Assembly: GCA_905236265.1 (NCBI GenBank)
Contig: CAJOOV010000082.1
Coordinates: 1 to 10,173, forward strand
Reading direction: 5' to 3'
DNA: 10,173 nucleotides
Origin: an uncultured Oscillospiraceae bacterium
GTDB lineage: Bacteria > Bacillota > Clostridia > Oscillospirales > Oscillospiraceae
A program made the translations under genes and the position numbers. Below are positions 6,364 through 10,173 of this stretch, piece by piece (position 1 is the first letter of the stretch; each line of letters opens with the position of its first letter). The notes below the pieces were generated by a model that did not search any database, had not been told where the DNA came from, and saw only the letters and a list, made by a program, of their open reading frames with translations.

Positions 6364-7314
6364 ATGAGCTACAAGGTAATGGGCATTACTGCCGGACGGA
6401 AGAACAGCAATGCGGAGATTCTGCTCAAGGAGGCGCTCATGGCCTGCGAGGACGCCGGAGCAGAGGTGATTATGATTAACCTCCGGGACTTCAACATTCT
6501 CGACTGCACCGGCTGCACCGCCTGCACGCAGGGCATGAGTCAGGGCAAGAATGTGGGCTGCGTGCTGGACAAGAAGGACGACAAAAAGCGGATTATGGAC
6601 GTGATGCTGGCGCAGGACGCCGTCATCTACTCCGTGCCCACCTATGACCTGATGCCCTCCGCCACCTATCTCAAGTTCGCCCAGCGCTCTCTGGCATACG
6701 AGACGGCGTTTCTTGAGACCATCGGCGCAATTGAGCACAAAGAGCGCATTGCCGGTCTGATCTCCGTGGGCGGCTCCACCCGCGCATGGCAGTCCATGGC
6801 GCTGGAGGGAATGCAGGCCACCATGTTCACCACGGACTTCAAGGTGGTGGATATGCTTTTGGCCACCCGTGTCCCCGGCCCGGCTCAGTGTCTGCTGGAT
6901 GACGGTCTGATGGCCCGTGCCCATAAGATGGGCGAGAACATTATGAAGGCGCTGGCCATGCCGGAGGGCGAGCGCAAGTGGGTAGGCGACGAGGATATGG
7001 GCTGGTGCCCCAACTGCCATTCCAATGCGCTGGTGCTGGGCGAGCGGCAGTGGGACGGGCTGTTCTATCCCATTGAGTGTCAGGTCTGCGGCGCAGGCGG
7101 CACGCTGGAAAAGACGGAGGACGGCAAGTGGAAGTTCGTCATCCAGAAGGACGGACTGCTGAAGGACCGCACCACGGTTTCCGGCCGGGCAAAGCATCTG
7201 GAGGAGATCGGCAAGACGCAGGGCGAGCAGTTCTTCGAGAATCCCGAGGCCATGGCCACCGTCGCCCAGCGCAAGGCAAAGTATACCGCCAAAAAGTTCA
7301 GGGGAATCGACTGA
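6364..7314 (+). CDS. Flavodoxin-fold FMN reductase / iron-sulfur flavoprotein with zinc ribbon (paralogue)
   Basis: This 316-aa protein starts MSYKVMGITAGRKNSN; AAAAGGAG lies nine bases before the ATG. It is collinear with the 320-aa protein at 833-1795: the FMN loop ITAGRKNSNAE, cysteines C48, C51, C54 and C66 (CTGCTAC...GCVLDKKDD; CX2CX2CX11C), the SVPTYDLMPSATY segment, then a C-terminal ribbon C215-x2-C218 and C239-x2-C242 (WCPNCHS, CQVCGAGG). This suggests FMN plus a possible 4Fe-4S cluster and a structural metal, acting in the cytoplasm as an electron-transfer or substrate-reducing flavoprotein. It diverges from the AraC/GH39 regulator and is followed by a small membrane-protein gene 36 nt downstream. 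Identity with its paralogue is modest outside the motifs, so this is old divergence, not a recent duplication. Substrate unknown. Confidence 0.87.
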   Translation: MSYKVMGITAGRKNSNAEILLKEALMACEDAGAEVIMINLRDFNILDCTGCTACTQGMSQGKNVGCVLDKKDDKKRIMDVMLAQDAVIYSVPTYDLMPSATYLKFAQRSLAYETAFLETIGAIEHKERIAGLISVGGSTRAWQSMALEGMQATMFTTDFKVVDMLLATRVPGPAQCLLDDGLMARAHKMGENIMKALAMPEGERKWVGDEDMGWCPNCHSNALVLGERQWDGLFYPIECQVCGAGGTLEKTEDGKWKFVIQKDGLLKDRTTVSGRAKHLEEIGKTQGEQFFENPEAMATVAQRKAKYTAKKFRGID

Positions 7315-7335
7315 GGGTGAGAAGCCCGCAGCGTG

Positions 7336-7342
7336 AAAGGGG
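7336..7342 (+). promoter_or_regulatory. Ribosome binding site deciding the start of the membrane-protein gene
   Basis: AAAGGGG ends eight bases before ATG 7351, whereas the in-frame GTG at 7333 has no site. GCAGC (7328-7332) can pair with GCTGC (7342-7346), placing this site in the loop. Confidence 0.55.
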
Positions 7343-7350
7343 CTGCTGCT

Positions 7351-7803
7351 ATGAGCATGAAACACAGAATTGTCAACACGCTGATTATGAACATTCCCAT
7401 CTGTGTGGCAATCGTCATTACCGCCCAGCTTCTGGGAACCGGCGCATTGCGCCTTATGCCCAGCATCATCAATTTCGTGCTGGCATACGTCATCTCCTTT
7501 CTGGTGGGGGTGTTTGTGCCCCTTGTCCCCTGGGGCGTGGCCTTTGCCAACGCCTGTAAGGCTCAGCCGGGCAGTCTCCCCTTCGGTATGCTCATCAATG
7601 CGGTGGTGAATCTGGGGTATGTGCTGGTGAACTGCATCATTCTCACCTATTTCAACGTGGTGATTATGGGGCACGCCCCTATCATTGCCTATTTCATCAG
7701 CATGGCCACCGGCTTTATCCCCATCTACATCGTGGGCTATATTGTCTCCTTCCTATGGAACCGCCCTGCGGAGGAGATCACCAAATCCATTTGCAGGGAA
7801 TAA
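7351..7803 (+). CDS. Small four-helix integral membrane protein (DUF2798-like)
   Basis: This 150-aa protein starts MSMKHRIVNTLIMN. It has four hydrophobic stretches at about residues 10-30, 36-62, 78-105 and 109-135, and ends in a charged cytoplasmic-type tail (NRPAEEITKSICRE). The arrangement, with the repeated pattern of a short polar start, NxxxxxxIxNFVLAYVISFLVGVF and the matching second half (INAVVNLGYVLVNCII), resembles DUF2798 proteins, built of two related two-helix halves. Function is unknown. It is 36 nt downstream of the flavoprotein gene on the same strand and probably co-transcribed. A role in uptake, efflux or membrane anchoring of the redox protein can be imagined but nothing in the sequence shows it. 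A longer start (GTG 7333) is possible but less well supported. Confidence 0.75.
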   Translation: MSMKHRIVNTLIMNIPICVAIVITAQLLGTGALRLMPSIINFVLAYVISFLVGVFVPLVPWGVAFANACKAQPGSLPFGMLINAVVNLGYVLVNCIILTYFNVVIMGHAPIIAYFISMATGFIPIYIVGYIVSFLWNRPAEEITKSICRE

Positions 7804-7809
7804 CAAACA

Positions 7810-7836
7810 GGCTCATTGCGCATCCCGCAATGAGCC
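7810..7836. repeat. Bracketing palindrome, left copy
   Basis: GGCTCATTGCG, loop CATCC, CGCAATGAGCC: a perfect 11-bp stem six bases after the stop of the membrane-protein gene. It is identical in stem core and loop to the copy at 8021-8051. Confidence 0.85.
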
Positions 7837-7984
7837 TCAGACTGTAGACAAAGCCTCGCAGAGTTCCGCCCGAAGGGCGGAAGAGCGTCCAATCATTTTT
7901 GTACCGAATTCACTTCGGTGCAAAAATACTGCTATCCATGCAAGTGTGCGACCGCAGGGAGTGCGCGCAGCATGGATGCAAGGC

Positions 7985-8017
7985 TCGCAGACAAAGTCCA
8001 TGGGACTTTGTCTGCGA
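7985..8017. repeat. Perfect 15-bp stem-loop
   Basis: TCGCAGACAAAGTCC pairs fully with GGACTTTGTCTGCGA around a 3-nt ATG loop. Related CGCAGA and GACAAAG words recur near 7848-7862, hinting at shuffled repeat units. Confidence 0.8.
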
Positions 8018-8020
8018 TGT

Positions 8021-8051
8021 GAGGCTCATTGCGCATCCCGCAATGAGCCTC
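8021..8051. repeat. Bracketing palindrome, right copy
   Basis: GAGGCTCATTGCG, loop CATCC, CGCAATGAGCCTC: a perfect 13-bp stem about ten bases past the TetR stop codon on the minus strand. No T-run follows, so termination by this hairpin alone is uncertain. Confidence 0.85.
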
Positions 8052-8060
8052 CCTGCTGTT

Positions 8061-8663
8061 TCATTCAATATACTGCTTAAAGGTGTAAAACAGACCTTTT
8101 TTCATGTTTCTGGTCATAATCCGGAGCACCTCATCCTCTGTGACCTGATTCTCGTGCATGAACCACCAATGGATCAGCGACATCATGTTGGAGGCAAAAA
8201 AGGTAGCGTAAAGCTCCTGATAGGGGGAAATATCCCTGTTTTCGTTCTTTTCGGCAATCTTTTCCAGAATACTGTCCCGGACGATCTCGATCATCTCGCC
8301 ATAGATATTCCGGTCAATGGCCGCATGCCAGAGCACCCGGTATTCCTCCCGTCTGGTATAGAGATAATCCGCCATCTCCCGAAACAGTGTTTCATATACA
8401 GGGTCGTCGATGTGAGTCGGCTCCGCCAGAACGAAGTCCGCCTTGACTCTGTTGCGAAACTCTACCAGCGTCCGGGAGAGGTAATCATCCAGCAGGGCGT
8501 ATTTATCCACATAATACTTATAAAACGTTGAGCGGTTAATCAGGGCGCTTTTACAGAGCATTTCTATGGTGATCTTCTGAATCGGGTAATCCTTCAGGTT
8601 TTCCAGCAGCGCATCATCAATACTGCGCAGCGTTTTGTAGACACGGGGATCCATTTTAGCCAT
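8061..8663 (-). CDS. TetR/AcrR-family transcriptional regulator
   Basis: This 200-aa protein starts MAKMDPRVYKTLRSIDD; AAAGGAA lies about ten bases upstream of the ATG at 8663 (a second ATG three codons in is possible). Residues 8-60 form the TetR DNA-binding domain: helix 1 TLRSIDDALLENLKD, then the helix-turn-helix ITIEMLCKSALINRSTFYKYYVDK with the usual STFYKYY recognition end. The C-terminal part (about 75-200) is the all-helical ligand/dimer domain, with aromatics (SLIHWWFMHEN, GLFYTFKQYIE) resembling the TetR_C families often found beside dihydroxyacetone or redox genes. It diverges from the Fe-S/FAD oxidoreductase gene, with 112 bp between the start codons, so it probably represses itself and that gene. 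Effector unknown. Confidence 0.88.
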   Translation of the reverse strand: MAKMDPRVYKTLRSIDDALLENLKDYPIQKITIEMLCKSALINRSTFYKYYVDKYALLDDYLSRTLVEFRNRVKADFVLAEPTHIDDPVYETLFREMADYLYTRREEYRVLWHAAIDRNIYGEMIEIVRDSILEKIAEKNENRDISPYQELYATFFASNMMSLIHWWFMHENQVTEDEVLRIMTRNMKKGLFYTFKQYIE

Positions 8664-8720
8664 GATTGCTGTATTCCTTTCCGGACAGCGGGCGTTTCCC
8701 CCGCCCAGTCCTCGCCGGAC

Positions 8721-8748
8721 ATTGTAGCAGAAATAAAAATCTTTTCAA
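8721..8748 (-). promoter_or_regulatory. Probable promoter of the TetR gene
   Basis: Minus strand: TTGAAA (-35, 8748-8743), a 16-bp spacer, TACAAT (-10, 8726-8721), with a TG one base upstream (TGCTACAAT, extended -10). Predicted leader about 50 nt. CTTTT (8741-8745) and AAAAG (8754-8758) flank the -35 and could be operator arms. No equally good plus-strand promoter was seen for the oxidoreductase. Confidence 0.6.
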
Positions 8749-8760
8749 GTCAAAAAAGCC

Positions 8761-8768
8761 AAAGGAGG
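8761..8768 (+). promoter_or_regulatory. Strong ribosome binding site for a GTG start
   Basis: AAAGGAGG with a 7-nt spacer before GTG 8776. It decides the start of the oxidoreductase gene, which has no upstream ATG in frame. Confidence 0.9.
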
Positions 8769-8775
8769 TTATCCT

Positions 8776-10173
8776 GTGGAAGTAACCATTCAAATTGACG
8801 GGAGGAGCCTGCAGGTGGAGCAGGGCACAAATGTACTGGAAGCCGCCCTCACCAACGGCATCTACATCCCCCATCTGTGCCACCATCCAGACCTTCCGGA
8901 GCTGGGCTCCTGCCGGCTGTGTATCGTTGAGGTGGACGGCAAGGAGGGCGTCACCCCCTCCTGTAAGCTCTCCGCAGAGGACGGTATGGTCATCCGCACA
9001 AAAAGCGAGGCCATTGACCATCTGCGCAAGCTGTCCATGGAGCTGATTCTGGCGGCGCATCCGGAGGACTGCTCCACCTGTCCGAAATACGGACGCTGCG
9101 AGCTGCAGACGCTGATCCAGTACATGGGCGTGTCCTCTGTGAGAATGCACACCCGTGTGAAGGGCTTTGCCCAGAACGACAAAAACCCCCTGCTGATTCA
9201 CGACATGAACCGCTGCGTGCTGTGCGGGCGGTGCGTGCGTGCCTGTAACGATCTCCGGGGCGTAGGCGTTCTCCAATACAACAAGGAGGGGCTGGAAACC
9301 TGTGTGGGCACGCTGCACAATAAGCTGCTGAAGGATGCGGACTGCCGCTTCTGCGGTGCCTGCGCCGAGGTCTGCCCCACCGGAACCATCCGGGACATGA
9401 TGAACTTCACCCCCGCCGAGAAGCGGGACACCCTTATCCCCTGTCAGGCCGCCTGCCCCGCCCACGCCAATGTGCCCCGGTATGTCCGGCTGGTGAAGGA
9501 GGGCAAGTTTGCTGAGGCCACCGCCGTCATCCACGAAAAGCTGCCCTTCCCGGAGTGTCTGGGGCGTGTGTGCGTCCACTCCTGCGAGGCGGACTGCCGC
9601 CGGGGCAGCGTGAACGAGCCGGTTTCCATTCGCAACATCAAGCGCTATGCCGCAGAGCATACCGACAACAGCCTTTGGAAGTCCAACCAGAAGCACCTGC
9701 CCCCCACTGGCAAAAAGGTGTGCGTGGTGGGCGGCGGCCCTGCCGGTATGACCGCTGCCATGTATCTGGCCAAGCAGGGGCACGATGTCACCTTGAAGGA
9801 GGCCTATCCCAAGCTGGGCGGTCAGCTTCAATACGGTATTCCCTCCTATCGTCTCCCCCGTGAGGTGGTGGACAAGGAGTGCGGCTATGTCATCGACAAC
9901 GGCGTGAAGATTGAGACCAACTGCCGGGTGGACCATCCCGTGGAGCTGCTGAAGCAGTTTGACGCCGTATTGATGGCGGTGGGTACCCACGGCGGCGTGC
10001 GTCTTCCCATGAAGGGCAGCGACCTGAAAAACGTGTTTGTCAACTCGGAGTTTTTGAAGAACTGCTCCATGGGGCTGGACACCGGCATGGGCAAGCGGGT
10101 GATCGTTTTGGGCGGCGGCAACGTGGCCTTTGACTGCGCCAGAACGGCAGTGCGTCTGGGGGCGGAGGATGTG
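8776..10173 (+). CDS. 2Fe-2S/4Fe-4S/FAD NAD(P)H oxidoreductase, NuoG-N-terminus plus GltD-like fusion (3' end outside window)
   Basis: The reading frame is open for 466 codons from GTG 8776 to the right edge. Domains in order: a ferredoxin-like 2Fe-2S domain with C35, C46, C49, C63; a NuoG/HydA-type His-Cys3 4Fe-4S site H95, C99, C102, C108; two ferredoxin 4Fe-4S motifs, C147/150/153/157 and C190/193/196/200; a GltD-type cysteine-rich helical domain with C223, C227, C266, C270, C274; then an FAD Rossmann motif VVGGGPAG (317-324) and a second nucleotide-binding motif VLGGGNVA (444-451), where the window ends. This is the layout of Fe-S flavoproteins that pass electrons between NAD(P)H and ferredoxin-like partners (compare glutamate synthase small subunit, SfrB and NADH-linked formate dehydrogenase or hydrogenase subunits). 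All cluster ligands are present, so it is likely active and cytoplasmic. It diverges from the TetR gene. Electron acceptor unknown. Confidence 0.88.
   Translation, partial: MEVTIQIDGRSLQVEQGTNVLEAALTNGIYIPHLCHHPDLPELGSCRLCIVEVDGKEGVTPSCKLSAEDGMVIRTKSEAIDHLRKLSMELILAAHPEDCSTCPKYGRCELQTLIQYMGVSSVRMHTRVKGFAQNDKNPLLIHDMNRCVLCGRCVRACNDLRGVGVLQYNKEGLETCVGTLHNKLLKDADCRFCGACAEVCPTGTIRDMMNFTPAEKRDTLIPCQAACPAHANVPRYVRLVKEGKFAEATAVIHEKLPFPECLGRVCVHSCEADCRRGSVNEPVSIRNIKRYAAEHTDNSLWKSNQKHLPPTGKKVCVVGGGPAGMTAAMYLAKQGHDVTLKEAYPKLGGQLQYGIPSYRLPREVVDKECGYVIDNGVKIETNCRVDHPVELLKQFDAVLMAVGTHGGVRLPMKGSDLKNVFVNSEFLKNCSMGLDTGMGKRVIVLGGGNVAFDCARTAVRLGAEDV

Larger units (their letters stand above)
7804..8060. repeat. 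Intergenic array of six stem-loops between convergent genes
   Basis: No gene is present. Six inverted repeats follow each other: 7810-7836 (11-bp stem, loop CATCC), 7864-7882 (TTCCGCCC/GGGCGGAA, loop GAA), 7895-7927 (14 bp including one G-U), 7934-7977 (ATCCATGC/GCATGGAT continuing into TGTGCG/CGCGCA across a bulge), 7985-8017 (15 bp, loop ATG) and 8021-8051 (13 bp, loop CATCC). The first and last share the same stem and loop, so the array is bracketed by a repeated palindrome. None has a clear U-tract. It may form the transcript ends of both flanking genes, or be a REP/MITE-like mosaic element present elsewhere in the genome. Confidence 0.7.

Noticed and set aside
7333..7350. GTG start for the membrane protein
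   Set aside because: No ribosome site before it; AAAGGGG is correctly spaced for ATG 7351.
6337..7674. 445-codon open frame on the minus strand
   Set aside because: Antisense to the flavoprotein and membrane-protein genes; His/Leu-rich composition typical of a shadow, and no family motif.
7895..7927. Canonical intrinsic terminator
   Set aside because: Its T-run is in the left arm and its A-run in the right arm, so no U-tract follows the stem on either strand.
7804..8060. CRISPR array
   Set aside because: The hairpins differ from one another and there is no regular repeat-spacer pattern; only the outer two share sequence.
7899..8531. 210-codon plus-strand frame
   Set aside because: It runs through the hairpin array and then antisense to the TetR gene.
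8656..9990. 444-codon open frame on the minus strand
   Set aside because: Antisense to the Fe-S/FAD oxidoreductase, whose cysteine motifs are complete on the plus strand.

Overview
The window looks like chromosomal DNA of an anaerobic, GC-rich member of the Clostridia (Bacillota), probably a gut Oscillospiraceae/Lachnospiraceae-type bacterium. This rests on strong AGGAGG-type ribosome binding sites, the oxygen-sensitive Fe-S/flavin protein content, and genes resembling the C-glycoside deglycosidases known from intestinal Clostridia. All assignments come from reading the sequence; no database search was run.

Layout. (i) Minus strand, 3227 to 1: a tightly packed operon, read right to left. It encodes a xylose-isomerase-like TIM-barrel protein (candidate C-glycoside deglycosidase alpha subunit), a 130-aa DUF6379-like protein (candidate beta subunit), a flavodoxin-fold protein with an Isf-like cysteine motif and a zinc ribbon, and a second TIM-barrel protein cut by the window edge. 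(ii) Minus strand, 5929 to 3533: an AraC-type regulator fused to a GH39-like domain whose acid/base motif is degenerate, with its own near-consensus promoter. A 305-bp gap with repeated TTTTGCA motifs separates it from the operon. (iii) An AT-rich divergent control region, about 5930-6363. (iv) Plus strand, 6364-7803: a paralogue of the flavodoxin/zinc-ribbon protein followed by a small four-helix membrane protein. (v) 7804-8060: a dense array of stem-loops between convergent genes, bracketed by two copies of the same palindrome. (vi) A TetR regulator (minus) divergent from a GTG-started 2Fe-2S/4Fe-4S/FAD oxidoreductase (plus) that runs off the right edge.

How the genes may work together (inference). 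The alpha/beta pair would cleave a C-linked sugar from an aromatic aglycone after the sugar has been oxidised to a 3-keto form. The GH39-like domain of the AraC protein may sense the glycoside. The two Isf-like flavoproteins and the Fe-S/FAD electron-transfer protein suggest reductive chemistry on the substrate or aglycone. The usual Gfo/Idh/MocA sugar oxidase is not seen here and may lie beyond position 1, be unlinked, or be replaced.
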